Part shown: in pieces, positions 1 through 7,251 of the stretch
How the letters are laid out: the number at the start of each line of letters is the position of its first letter
How positions within the stretch are numbered: position 1 is the first letter of the stretch
The notes under the pieces: model-generated
What the model was told of the DNA's origin: nothing
Seen by the model: the letters and a program-made list of their open reading frames with translations, nothing else
The model's database searches: none
NCBI GenBank assembly: GCA_937952085.1
Contig: CALFYQ010000107.1
Location: 1-13,220, forward strand
DNA length: 13,220 bases
Origin: an uncultured Paracoccaceae bacterium
GTDB taxonomy: Bacteria; Pseudomonadota; Alphaproteobacteria; Rhodobacterales; Rhodobacteraceae
Direction of reading: 5' to 3'
Made by a program: the position numbers and the translations under genes

Positions 1-145
1 CCGAAAGGATTTTGCGTATCCGGCGTCCCGCTTCCGCCCGCTTCGGAACGCATTTTCGGGCTTGCCAAAGCCGGACCGATGACGCATGTTCACCCCACTG
101 CTCGATAGGTTTCTTGCCTGTATGAAACCTGCCTCAAAGCACTAG
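1..145 (+). other. 3' end of an unidentified upstream transcript
   Basis: The terminator at 146-173 shows that something transcribed rightward ends here. I translated the three + frames: they hit stops at about 109-111, 80-82 and 123-125 and gave no recognisable C-terminus. The stretch may be a 3' UTR or the tail of a small RNA. Short self-complementary patches are visible, for example GGCTT/AAGCC around 60-75. I cannot name the gene or RNA. Confidence 0.35.
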
Positions 146-173
146 CGCCCCCCTCGTGGGGGCGTTTTTTTTT
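146..173 (+). terminator. Rho-independent terminator of an upstream transcript
   Basis: A 7-bp G+C stem (146-152 pairs with 158-164) with the 5-base loop CTCGT is followed at once by nine T residues (165-173). This is a textbook intrinsic terminator on the + strand. It must close a transcript that begins at or before the left edge. It lies 77 bases before the SDR start, so the SDR is probably transcribed separately. Confidence 0.9.
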
Positions 174-250
174 GCGCGCCGCGTCGCATTGCCGGGGCGC
201 GACGGCCGTGGCAAGGGTCGCCATCCCCTGATCTCCACGCAAGGCCCGTC

Positions 251-1045
251 ATGTCCGACCGCCCGCTCTCCGGCAAGTCCGCCCTCGTCACCGGCTCGAA
301 TTCCGGCATCGGCCTCGGCGTGGCCCGCGCGCTCGCCGCGAAGGGCGCCTCGGTCGCGATCAACTCCTTCACCGACCGGAAGGAGGACCATGACCTCGCC
401 GCCGAGATCGCGAAGGAGACGGGCGCGACCGTCCGCTACTTCAAGGCCGACATGTCGAACGCGGAGGCGTGCCGCGCCCTCGTCGCCGCCGTCGCCGAAG
501 CCTTCGGCTCCGTCGACATCGTGGTGAACAACGCCGGCATCCAGCATGTGGCGGCGATCCCCGATTTCCCCGTAGAGACCTGGGACCGGATCATCGCGAT
601 CAACCTCAACTCGGCCTTCCACACCACGGCGGCGGCGCTGCCGATGATGCGGGCGAAGGGCTGGGGCCGGTTCGTCAACATCGCCTCGGCGCACGGGCTG
701 ACCGCCTCGCCCTTCAAGTCCGCCTACGTGGCGGCGAAGCACGGCGTCGTCGGCTTCACCAAGGTGACGGCGCTGGAGGCGGCGGGCGAGCACATCACCG
801 CCAACGCGATCTGCCCCGGCTACGTGCTGACCCCGCTGGTCGAGGCGCAGATCCCCGACCAGATGAAGGTCCACAACATGGACCGGGAGACGGTTATCAA
901 GGACGTGATGCTGCAGCGCCAGCCCTCGAAGGAATTCGCGACGGTCGAGCAGATCGGCGGCACGGTCGCCTTCCTCTGCTCCGAGGACGCGGCGCAGATC
1001 ACCGGCACGACGATCTCGGTCGACGGGGGCTGGACGGCGCTCTGA
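251..1045 (+). CDS. bdhA: 3-hydroxybutyrate dehydrogenase (SDR family)
   Basis: A 264-residue classical short-chain dehydrogenase, the usual family length. It should oxidise (R)-3-hydroxybutyrate to acetoacetate with NAD+ in the cytoplasm, linking polyhydroxybutyrate or ketone-body metabolism to acetyl-CoA. Seen in the sequence: the nucleotide-binding motif TGSNSGIG (residues 14-21), NNAG (93-96), and the catalytic set Asn118, Ser146, Tyr159 and Lys163 (YVAAK). The segments NAICPGYVLTPLVE, LQRQPSKEF and the C-terminal QITGTTISVDGGWTA are typical of the BdhA subgroup rather than of generic SDRs. The start has a modest AAGG about 8 bases upstream. It lies after a strong terminator and is followed by non-coding DNA, so it is probably monocistronic. 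Family assignment is near certain; the substrate rests on subgroup motifs. Confidence 0.9.
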   Translation: MSDRPLSGKSALVTGSNSGIGLGVARALAAKGASVAINSFTDRKEDHDLAAEIAKETGATVRYFKADMSNAEACRALVAAVAEAFGSVDIVVNNAGIQHVAAIPDFPVETWDRIIAINLNSAFHTTAAALPMMRAKGWGRFVNIASAHGLTASPFKSAYVAAKHGVVGFTKVTALEAAGEHITANAICPGYVLTPLVEAQIPDQMKVHNMDRETVIKDVMLQRQPSKEFATVEQIGGTVAFLCSEDAAQITGTTISVDGGWTAL

Positions 1046-1052
1046 GGCGCGT

Positions 1053-1087
1053 TATCGCGTGCGATACGGGGCGTAAGGCTGTATAAT
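1053..1087 (+). promoter_or_regulatory. Candidate promoter: palindrome plus TATAAT
   Basis: A perfect 14-base palindrome TATCGC-GT-GCGATA (1053-1066) sits upstream of a perfect -10 hexamer TATAAT (1082-1087). No good -35 is present at 17-bp spacing (the 1059-1064 hexamer is unlike TTGACA), and the palindrome covers that position, which would suit a regulated promoter. No + strand gene follows for 5 kb, so any transcript would be a small RNA or antisense to the heme-protein gene. This rests on pattern alone. Confidence 0.3.
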
Positions 1088-1210
1088 CGCTTAGCCTTCT
1101 TACCAGCGAAGCCGGCCAGGCGACGCGTGCGCGTCTCCTCGTCTCTCGCCCGTTCCGCGACGACCGGCTTCGATCCGAAGCGGAGATCCGGCCGCCGGGT
1201 GAGACGCGGA

Positions 1211-1244
1211 GCCGGGCCGCCTCCTTGGGCGGAGCGCGCCCGGC
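1211..1244. terminator. Strong hairpin between convergent genes
   Basis: GCCGGGC (1211-1217) pairs with GCCCGGC (1238-1244). Inside it CGCC (1218-1221) pairs with GGCG (1228-1231) around the loop TCCTTG. It lies between the ends of the rightward SDR and the leftward heme-protein gene, the position of a shared terminator. Neither side has a T-tract, so it is not a canonical intrinsic terminator. It could also be the 3' structure of a small RNA started near 1094. Confidence 0.35.
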
Positions 1245-1250
1245 CTTCGA

Positions 1251-1859
1251 CTAGGTCTTTCGCCTGGTCAGACTGGTCCAGGGGCGAAGATCGGCCAGAA
1301 CCTTCGCCACCGCCGCCAGCACCATCGCGCAGAGGGCCGCCTTGGACGCCGCGCCCATCGTTCCCTCGATCAGCAGCGCATGGACCACGGCGCCCGCAAC
1401 GGCGACGGCCGCAAATGTCGGGTGCCACAAGCGCCATGTCGTCGCGCTCAACCGACGCCGCCGCAGCAACGCGAGCAGCGCGGCAGCGAAGACAGCCCAC
1501 ATCGCCAGGACGCCCCAGACGGAGAAGGGCGTCGGCGACCGGAACAGCAGCGCGTCGAGCATGTCCGGCGGGCTGGTGATCCAGAGGCCGAGCACATGGA
1601 GGACCACCGCGGCCACGAGCGCGGCCCCGATCCAGCCGTGCAGCCGCCGCCCGCGCCGCGCACGGAGACCCGGCAGATAACCTCCGGCGAGCAGCGGCTG
1701 CAGAAGCAGAAGCGACATCGCGAAGATCCCCGCGAAGCCCGCCGCGATGTAGACCCCGTCGCGCCACGCAAGAAGCGGGCTCATCGCCGCCACGGCGGCG
1801 GGAGCGACCATCGCGGCCCCGAGCGCCGCCCAGATCAGAACGGTCCGCGCCGCGCTCAC
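1251..1859 (-). CDS. Ferric-reductase-like bis-heme membrane protein
   Basis: A 202-residue, very hydrophobic protein with about five to six predicted membrane helices. Two helices carry the bis-histidine pattern of the ferric reductase/NOX/MsrQ transmembrane domain: His74 and His88 in one (RLHGW...LHVLG), His146 and His160 in another (LWHPT...VVHALL), each pair 14 residues apart. This should bind two stacked b hemes and carry electrons across the inner membrane. There is no FAD- or NAD(P)-binding domain, so electrons must come from a partner or the quinone pool, as in MsrQ. The start is GTG (1859-1857), 7 bases after the stop of the Tat-exported intradiol-like gene, so the two are almost surely co-transcribed and probably work together. 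The substrate is unknown. The family call is firm; the electron-transfer role for the partner is inference. Confidence 0.8.
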   Translation of the reverse strand: MSAARTVLIWAALGAAMVAPAAVAAMSPLLAWRDGVYIAAGFAGIFAMSLLLLQPLLAGGYLPGLRARRGRRLHGWIGAALVAAVVLHVLGLWITSPPDMLDALLFRSPTPFSVWGVLAMWAVFAAALLALLRRRRLSATTWRLWHPTFAAVAVAGAVVHALLIEGTMGAASKAALCAMVLAAVAKVLADLRPWTSLTRRKT

Positions 1860-1866
1860 CCGTCTG

Positions 1867-2370
1867 TCAGGCCCGCCGCAGCACGAAATGCGCGCTCAGG
1901 CTCTTGTCGCTGGCGCTCGACATCACGGGCCGCAGGAAAACGGTCTCGAACCCGGCGTCGTCATAGCTGGCGTCATAGGCGAGATGCCCGTGCGGCTGGC
2001 CGAAGACAGGGACGATCTGCGGCATCTCCAGCCGGAATGCGCCATTGGCGTCGGTGAGCGTCGCGCCGTGGCTGTGCGGGTCGCGTTCGGCGCCTTCGGT
2101 CGTGTGCGCCCAGATCTGGATGCGGATACCCTGAAGCGGCGCGCCATCGCCCGCGCGTCGCACGGTCCCGCTCATCCAGAATCCGCCGCCGCCGATACGC
2201 TCGACGATCGGCGCGCCCGGCCGATAATTGTTGGCGCCGCCCCGCATCGTCGGCGTCGGCGCCACTTCGCTGGCGCGCGCCGATGCAAAAAGCCCGGCGC
2301 CGCCGAGCAGCAGCGCGCTCGCCGCGCCGGACCGAAGAATTTCACGGCGGGTCCGCGGGTCTCTGGTCAT
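1867..2370 (-). CDS. Tat-exported intradiol-dioxygenase-fold protein
   Basis: A 167-residue protein. I chose the ATG at 2370-2368 because it is preceded by GAGGAG 8 bases upstream and begins a Tat signal peptide: Thr7-Arg8-Arg9-Glu-Ile-Leu, a hydrophobic stretch (about 15-30), then ASARA near 29-33. The reading frame stays open upstream, but that part has no conserved features. The mature part shows the intradiol ring-cleavage dioxygenase (catechol/protocatechuate 3,4-dioxygenase) layout: NNYRPGAP (47-54), the beta segment GIRIQIWAHT (81-90), TDANGAFRLEMP (106-117) and the HxH pair QPHGHL (His127, His129) that supplies two iron ligands in the family. By eye, the two iron-ligand tyrosines expected in the segments after IW and before HxH are missing, while an extra HxH (His99, His101) is present. 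True dioxygenase activity is therefore doubtful. It precedes the heme membrane protein by 7 bases. Confidence 0.75.
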   Translation of the reverse strand: MTRDPRTRREILRSGAASALLLGGAGLFASARASEVAPTPTMRGGANNYRPGAPIVERIGGGGFWMSGTVRRAGDGAPLQGIRIQIWAHTTEGAERDPHSHGATLTDANGAFRLEMPQIVPVFGQPHGHLAYDASYDDAGFETVFLRPVMSSASDKSLSAHFVLRRA

Positions 2371-2587
2371 CCGAGTTTCTCCTCTCACCGCGCGCCGGAC
2401 GCGACCCGAGGACGCGGCGGCCTGCGCAATCAGCTTCGAGCGAAGGTAAGGCGCGGGCGCGAACAATAAACCGCCGAGGGCGTCGAACCGGCGCCTTTCA
2501 CGAAGCGACACGGCTTTCGGCGGTTCACAGCTGCGTGAGATCGAAGGCGCGGCCTCCCTTGGCCGGAGCGCACGCCTTTGGGAAGGG

Positions 2588-2601
2588 CCGATTTCGGCCC
2601 C
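2588..2601. repeat. Direct repeat copy 1 (CCGATTTCGGCCCC)
   Basis: A 14-base sequence identical to the copy at 2697-2710. This copy is also part of the imperfect-loop hairpin GGGCCG-ATTT-CGGCCC (2586-2599 region), which could act as a weak terminator or mRNA stabiliser for leftward transcripts. No T-tract follows on the - strand. Confidence 0.5.
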
Positions 2602-2696
2602 GCGCCGCCGAGGCCGGGCCGCCGCGAAGACTGAAGACAAGGCCAGAATGCAGGCGCTCCCCGCCCACGCCCGAACCGCCCCATGGAGGAGCGAGA

Positions 2697-2710
2697 CCGA
2701 TTTCGGCCCC
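2697..2710. repeat. Direct repeat copy 2 (CCGATTTCGGCCCC)
   Basis: Second identical 14-base copy, 109 bases from the first and just downstream of the leftward regulator's stop codon (2716). It keeps only the small palindrome CCGA-TT-TCGG, so its hairpin is weaker than that of copy 1. Confidence 0.5.
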
Positions 2711-2715
2711 CGCCG

Positions 2716-3438
2716 CTACCCCACGAAATAATCCGGCCGCTCCGCCAAAATCTCCGGCAGCCGACCGATCGTACCCGAGAGATGCCGGCGCATCGCCGCG
2801 GCGGCCTTGCAGCCGTCGCCGGTCTCGATGGCGGCGAGGATGGCGGCGTGGCCCTCGATCACGGCGCGCATCTTGTCGGGGCGCGGCAGGTCCAGCGCGC
2901 GGAGGCGGGCCATCTGGCAAGTGCGGTCGGCGACAAGCTCATGCAGCGCCTCCTGGCCGGCGGCGATGAAAAGCTCCCGGTGGAAACTTTCGTCGAGCTG
3001 GCGGAAAAGTTCGATCTGGCTGAGATCGTCGGCGAGGGCCTGCTGGATCTTGAGAACGCCCCGGACCTTGAGGAGCGCGGCGTCGTCGCCCGCCTCGGCG
3101 AGCCGGAACACCGCTTCGCATTCGAGGCCGGCGCGGAAGAACTGTTCCTGCCTCAGGCGGGCCGGGTCGATCTTCGTCACCTCGGTGCGGGACTGCCGGT
3201 ACGAGACGACGAGATCGGCCTGTTCGAGCCGCTGGATCGCCTCCCGCACCGGCGACTGGCTGACGCCGAAGGCCGCCGCCAGCTCCGCCCGCGGCAGGAT
3301 CGCCCCCGGCGGCCATTCGAGCGAGACGATGCGCGAGCGCAGCTCCTCATAGACGCGGGAGGAGGCGGGCACATGGGCGCTGGCCGGCGGCCGCTCGCCG
3401 ATCCGCGCGCTGACGGCTCCGTTCGGGCTACGCGGCAT
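2716..3438 (-). CDS. GntR-family regulator (FCD subfamily)
   Basis: A 240-residue DNA-binding regulator. The winged helix-turn-helix spans about residues 26-80 (LPRAELAAAFGVSQSPVREA, typical GntR recognition segment). The all-helical FCD effector domain follows (about 90-230), with candidate metal/ligand residues Asp149, His153, His197 and His219 in their usual places. FCD regulators commonly sense sugar acids or other carboxylates through this pocket. The start ATG (3438-3436) has AAGGAG 5 bases upstream and lies 12 bases after the DctM-type stop, so it is the last gene of the transporter operon. It very likely controls the transporter and the divergent catabolic genes, probably by binding the inverted repeat at 6267-6283. 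Repression released by a pathway acid is the usual mode, but the sign of control cannot be read from sequence. Confidence 0.88.
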   Translation of the reverse strand: MPRSPNGAVSARIGERPPASAHVPASSRVYEELRSRIVSLEWPPGAILPRAELAAAFGVSQSPVREAIQRLEQADLVVSYRQSRTEVTKIDPARLRQEQFFRAGLECEAVFRLAEAGDDAALLKVRGVLKIQQALADDLSQIELFRQLDESFHRELFIAAGQEALHELVADRTCQMARLRALDLPRPDKMRAVIEGHAAILAAIETGDGCKAAAAMRRHLSGTIGRLPEILAERPDYFVG

Positions 3439-3450
3439 GTCTCTCCTTCG

Positions 3451-4734
3451 TCATCGCATCAGGGCGCCGGGTAGCGCAGTGGAGATCGCCGGCACGGCGG
3501 CGAGCACGACGAGGAAGATCGCCAGCGCGCCGAAGAACGGCAAGGTGGCGCGCGCATACGCCCCGGTCTTCACGTTGAGAATGCCGCAGACCGCGAACAT
3601 GATCACGCCGACCGGCGGCGTCAGCCCGCCGATGTTGATGAGGAGGACGATCAGGATTCCCATGTGGACCGGGTCGTAGCCCGCCGCGGTCAGCACCGGC
3701 ATGACGATGGGCGTGACGAGGAGGATGTTCGCCGCGCCTTCGAGGAACATGCCGCTGACGAGTAGGATCAGGACGACGAGGGCGAGAAGGACGCGCGGGT
3801 CGCCCGAGATCGAGGTCGCCCATTCGGCCACCTGCTGCGGCGCCCGCTCGATGGTGATGGCGTAGCCGAGAACGCCCGCCATCATGATGAGGAGCATGAT
3901 CATGCCGAGATCGCCGACGGTTTCGCGGAAGGCCTGTACGGTCTTCGCGAAGGTCAGCTCCCGGTAGGCGAAGACGCCGATCAGCGCGGCGTAGAGCGTG
4001 AGGAAGGCGCCCGCCTCCGTCGCGGTGAAGATGCCGAAGCGAAAGCCGACGATGAGGATCACCGGGAACATCAGCGCCCAGAGGCTTTCGCGGAAAGAGG
4101 CGCCGAGTTCCCGCCGGCTCGGCCGTTCGGCAAGCTCGGGCGCGTGGCCGTGGCGTTTCGCCACGAGCCAGGTAGCGAACATCAGCGTGGCGGTGAGGAG
4201 GAGCCCCGGGATCACCCCGCCGAGGAAGAGCTTGCCGATCGAGACCTCGTTGACGAAGCCGAAGAGGATGAGGCCGATCGAGGGCGGGATGGTCGCGGTG
4301 ATGATCGAGCCGACGGCGATGATCGCGGCGGTGCGCGGCGCGCCGTAGCCCTGGCGGATCATCGCCGGGCCGAGGAGGCGCGCCTCCATCGAGGCGTCCG
4401 CCACCGCGGAGCCGGAAACGCCGCCCATCATCATCGAGAGCGCGATGGAGGCCTGTGCGAGCCCGCCGGCCATCCAGCCGGTCAGCAGCCGGGCGAAGCG
4501 GACGAGCCGGTCGGTGATCCCGGTCGCGTTCATCAGGTTGCCGGCGAGGATGAAGAAAGGCACCGCAAGCAGCGGAAAGTTCTGCGTCGCCGTCGCCATC
4601 TTCTGCACCGCGACGGCGGGCGGCATCGTGCCGGTCAGGACGAAGACCGGGAGCGCGGCGAGCGCGAGCGCGAAGGCGACGGGCTGGCCGATGGCGAGGA
4701 AGAGGCCGAAGAGCGCGGCGATGAGGAGGAGCAT
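3451..4734 (-). CDS. TRAP transporter large permease (DctM type)
   Basis: A 427-residue, extremely hydrophobic inner-membrane protein of the usual DctM length and about 12-13 helices. Family signatures seen: PFFILAGNLMN, MGGVSGSAVAD, TATIPPSIGLILFG, FTATEAGAF and GGLTPPVGV. It forms the Na+-coupled translocation channel of a tripartite ATP-independent transporter, together with the small DctQ-type subunit. I place the start at the ATG 4734-4732, which shares its A with the upstream stop (TGATG), the expected translational coupling. The frame continues open for another 509 codons upstream, but that extension is the antisense-like Arg/Gly-rich frame lying over the other two transporter genes and is not real. 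Confidence 0.93.
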   Translation of the reverse strand: MLLLIAALFGLFLAIGQPVAFALALAALPVFVLTGTMPPAVAVQKMATATQNFPLLAVPFFILAGNLMNATGITDRLVRFARLLTGWMAGGLAQASIALSMMMGGVSGSAVADASMEARLLGPAMIRQGYGAPRTAAIIAVGSIITATIPPSIGLILFGFVNEVSIGKLFLGGVIPGLLLTATLMFATWLVAKRHGHAPELAERPSRRELGASFRESLWALMFPVILIVGFRFGIFTATEAGAFLTLYAALIGVFAYRELTFAKTVQAFRETVGDLGMIMLLIMMAGVLGYAITIERAPQQVAEWATSISGDPRVLLALVVLILLVSGMFLEGAANILLVTPIVMPVLTAAGYDPVHMGILIVLLINIGGLTPPVGVIMFAVCGILNVKTGAYARATLPFFGALAIFLVVLAAVPAISTALPGALMR

Positions 4735-5213
4735 CAGGCGGCCTCCGGCAGACCGTGGCGCCAGACCGTCCAGGCCTCGACGAGCACGGTGCGGAGAAGA
4801 AGCGCGAAGCCGACCGCCATGGCCCCGTGGATATAGGAGGCCGGCATCTGCACCGCGCCGACCAGGCTGGCGTGCATCAGCGCGGTGTTGCGGATCGCGT
4901 GCCAGAGAAGGAACGCGAGAAGCACCGCCAGCACCGCGAGGTTGAAGAGCGCGACGCCCCGCTTTCCGCCGGCGGTCAGCCTGTCCGACAGCAGGCTGAG
5001 GCCGAAATGCCGGCTGTCCTGCATCGCGATGTCGGCGGCGAACATGCAGAGCCAGGCGAAGAGAAGCTGGGCGATCTCGACCGACCAGATGATCGGGCTT
5101 CCCGCCGCCCGGGCGACCGAGGCGATCACGACGAGCGCGACCACCCCGGCCAGGAGAAGGAGCGCGGCGAGGCGCTCCGCGCGCCGCAGCGCGGCGTCGA
5201 TCCGTCCAAGCAC
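4734..5213 (-). CDS. TRAP transporter small permease (DctQ type)
   Basis: A 159-residue membrane protein with four hydrophobic helices, the normal size for a DctQ subunit. The segment IIWSVEIAQLLFAWLCMFAA followed by a polar SRHFG is characteristic of this family. It pairs with the DctM-type subunit and helps dock the binding protein. The start is GTG (5213-5211) with AGGGGGAA upstream; it lies 24 bases after the binding-protein stop, and its own stop overlaps the DctM-type start by one base. Confidence 0.9.
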   Translation of the reverse strand: MLGRIDAALRRAERLAALLLLAGVVALVVIASVARAAGSPIIWSVEIAQLLFAWLCMFAADIAMQDSRHFGLSLLSDRLTAGGKRGVALFNLAVLAVLLAFLLWHAIRNTALMHASLVGAVQMPASYIHGAMAVGFALLLRTVLVEAWTVWRHGLPEAA

Positions 5214-5237
5214 GACGCGTTCCCCCTGCCCCGGCCT

Positions 5238-6230
5238 TCAGCGCGCGAGGACGGCCTTGACGATCCCGGCCTCCCGCTCGAGGTCCAGCATGCCGTAGAC
5301 CTTGGCGACCGCCTCGCGGAAGGGCGTGACGTCGATCTCCTTCACCTCGACGCCGGAGGCCGCCACTTCCTTCAGCGCCTTGTCGCCGAGCTCGATGGTG
5401 AGGCCGGAGGCGTACTGGCCGTTCGCGACGGCGAGGTCGCGGACGATCTTCTGGTTCTCGGGGGAGATCGCATCCCAGCTCGCGCCGGAGACGACGAGGG
5501 CGGTGACGAGCTGGATGTGGCCGGTCAGCGTCACGTCCTTGACCACCTCGTAGAGCTTGGCGCCGAGGATGGCGGTCGGCTGCGCCTCGGCGGCGTCGAT
5601 GGTGCCGAGTTGAAGCGCGGAATAGACCTCGCCCCAGGGGATCGGCGTCGGCTCCGCGCCCATCGCGCGGATCGTCTCGATCCAGACCGGGGCGCCGATC
5701 GTCCGCATCCGCACGCCGGAAAGATCGGCGGGGGTGGCGACCGGCTTCTGCGTCAGCGCGTGGCGGGCGCCCTGGTACCAGTTGGAGGCGAGCATCACGA
5801 GCCCGGCCTTCGCCTTCAGCTCGTCGCCCCAGCCGAGATATTCCGGCGACTGGGAGAATTTGTCGGCCTCGTCGTAGTTCGCGAAGATGTAGGGCGCCGA
5901 CATGATGGCGAGCGACGGGACATAGGAGGAAAGCCGCGCGACATCGGTCACGGTGCCGACATTGGCGCCGGCGCGGGCCTGGTCGAGCATCTCGGTCGTG
6001 TCGCCGAGCTGGCTCGAATGGAACACCTCGACGACGACCTCGCCCTTGGTCGCGTCCTTCACCTCCCTGGCGAACTTCTCCAGCCCCTGCCCCATCGGGT
6101 CGCTCGGCGCGAGCACGGTGCCGATCCGGAGCACGGTCTCCGCCTCGGCGGCGCCGGCGAATGCGAGGGCGGCCGCCAGAACGGAGGCGGCGGCGGTCGC
6201 GAGGCGGAGCCTCGTCTTGAGCGCGGTCAT
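5238..6230 (-). CDS. TRAP transporter substrate-binding protein (DctP type)
   Basis: A 330-residue periplasmic binding protein, first gene of the leftward operon. It has a Sec signal peptide (positive N-terminus, hydrophobic core about 10-27, likely cleavage after AEA at residue 30). The mature part follows the DctP fold: LRIGTVLAPSDPMGQG, EVFHSSQLGD, LSGVRMRT with Arg176 at the position of the conserved carboxylate-binding arginine, and GEVYSALQLGTIDAAE. The family captures organic acids. The neighbouring lactonase and sugar-acid dehydratase point to an aldonate or aldonolactone as ligand, which is inference. GGGAG lies 7 bases before the ATG. Confidence 0.92.
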   Translation of the reverse strand: MTALKTRLRLATAAASVLAAALAFAGAAEAETVLRIGTVLAPSDPMGQGLEKFAREVKDATKGEVVVEVFHSSQLGDTTEMLDQARAGANVGTVTDVARLSSYVPSLAIMSAPYIFANYDEADKFSQSPEYLGWGDELKAKAGLVMLASNWYQGARHALTQKPVATPADLSGVRMRTIGAPVWIETIRAMGAEPTPIPWGEVYSALQLGTIDAAEAQPTAILGAKLYEVVKDVTLTGHIQLVTALVVSGASWDAISPENQKIVRDLAVANGQYASGLTIELGDKALKEVAASGVEVKEIDVTPFREAVAKVYGMLDLEREAGIVKAVLAR

Positions 6231-6353
6231 GCTTCACTCCCTGTTGTCGAATTGGGCTCACTGATATTTCAGTTGCATTGAAACCCTAACGTCGCCATTC
6301 CTCCGCTGTCAATCGGCGTCGCCACCGGCCAGGGGCGCGAGGTAGAAGGCGGA
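6231..6353. promoter_or_regulatory. Divergent control region of the sugar-acid island
   Basis: 123 bases separate the leftward transporter operon from the rightward catabolic operon, so both promoters must lie here or very near. It is less GC-rich than the surrounding genes. Shine-Dalgarno sequences flank it on both sides: GGGAG for the binding protein and AGAAGGCGG for the lactonase. For the leftward direction, TTAGGG (from 6289 to 6284) and TATCAG (6266 to 6261) stand exactly 17 bases apart, a weak -35/-10 candidate. I found no convincing rightward -35/-10 pair. Confidence 0.6.
6267..6283. promoter_or_regulatory. Inverted repeat TTTCA-N7-TGAAA, candidate GntR operator
   Basis: TTTCA (6267-6271) and TGAAA (6279-6283) form perfect 5-bp arms around GTTGCAT. 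The 17-base element fills the spacer of the weak leftward promoter candidate, so a protein bound here could block it. The island encodes its own FCD-type GntR regulator, the obvious candidate to bind. The site is inferred from symmetry and position only. Confidence 0.45.
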
Positions 6354-7251
6354 ATGCGGAACGAGACAGAAGCGCGCGAGGCGGCCTTCGCCGCCCTCGC
6401 CCCGGAGCGGGCGATCCTCGGGGAAAGCCCGGTCTGGTCCGCGCGCGAGGGCGCGATCTGGTGGGTCGATCTCGACGGCCGGTCACTCTTTCGCACCGTT
6501 CCGGGCGGCGAAACCCGGCGCTGGCCCACGCCCGAGATGGCCTGCTTCGTGCAGATCCGGGCCGATGGCGCGCCGGTCGTCGGAATGGAGAGCGGGCTCT
6601 TCGCCTTCGACGCTGCGTCGGGCCGCGGCGGGAAGATCGCGCCGATTCCGCACGAGGGCGTCCGCTTCAACGATTCCTGCATCGACAGCGCCGGCCGGCT
6701 CTGGGCCGGCACGATGGACCCGGGCAACGCCCGCCCCATCGGCGCGCTCTGGCTCTATGGGGCGGAGGGCGCGCCGGAGCGCGTGCTGGATGGGTTCCTC
6801 ACCATCAACGGCCTCGCCTGGGACGCGGCGCGCGAGCGGCTCTACGTCTCCGACTCCCACCCGAACGTGCGGAAGATCTGGGCGCTGGAGGCGCCGGGCG
6901 GCCGGCCCCGGCCGGAGACGCGGCGGCTTTTCGCCGACATGGCCGGCCTGCCCGGCCGCCCCGATGGCGGCGCGGTGGATGCGGAGGGCTGCTACTGGAG
7001 CGCGGGCGTCGATGGCGGCGAGCTTTACCGCTTCGCGCCGGACGGGGCCCTCGCGCTCCGGCTCCGCGTCCCTTACGAGTTTCCGACGAAGCCGGCCTTC
7101 GGCGGCCCCGCCCATGCCACGATGTTCCTGACCTCGAAGGCGGATAGGGGCGAAGGCGGGCGGCTGGCCGCGGCGGAGACGGGGTTTCGCGGCCTTGCCG
7201 CGCCGGAATGGAGACGAGCGCCGGAACGGGCGCCGAAGGGGAGGAGAGCGG

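Larger units (their letters stand above)
2371..2715. other. Gene-free stretch between two leftward units
   Basis: 345 bases between the intradiol-like start and the regulator stop. It should hold the promoter of the intradiol/heme pair and the end of the TRAP-regulator transcript. A small AT-richer patch (about 2461-2471, AACAATAAACC) is the only promoter-like spot; I found no convincing -35/-10 pair. It contains two copies of CCGATTTCGGCCCC. Translated frames here are low-complexity Arg/Pro/Ala and have no recognisable product. Confidence 0.5.

Noticed and set aside
820..1767. 315-codon - strand frame spanning the intergenic region 1046-1250
   Set aside because: It overlaps both the SDR and the heme-protein gene in wrong frames and has no motif. 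The non-coding reading of 1046-1250 fits better.
2371..2640. N-terminal extension of the intradiol-like protein by 90 residues
   Set aside because: It would bury a clear Tat signal peptide inside the protein. The ATG at 2370 has a strong GAGGAG site at correct spacing.
4735..6261. The - strand frame of the DctM-type gene stays open for another 509 codons upstream
   Set aside because: The extension is Arg/Gly/Ala-rich low-complexity sequence lying over the DctP- and DctQ-type genes in another frame. The real start at 4734 has a coupling overlap and begins a typical membrane helix.
4755..6281. 508-codon + strand open frame opposite the transporter genes
   Set aside because: It mirrors the DctQ/DctP coding strand in composition and has no recognisable family. 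The - strand genes have full motif support and ribosome-binding sites.
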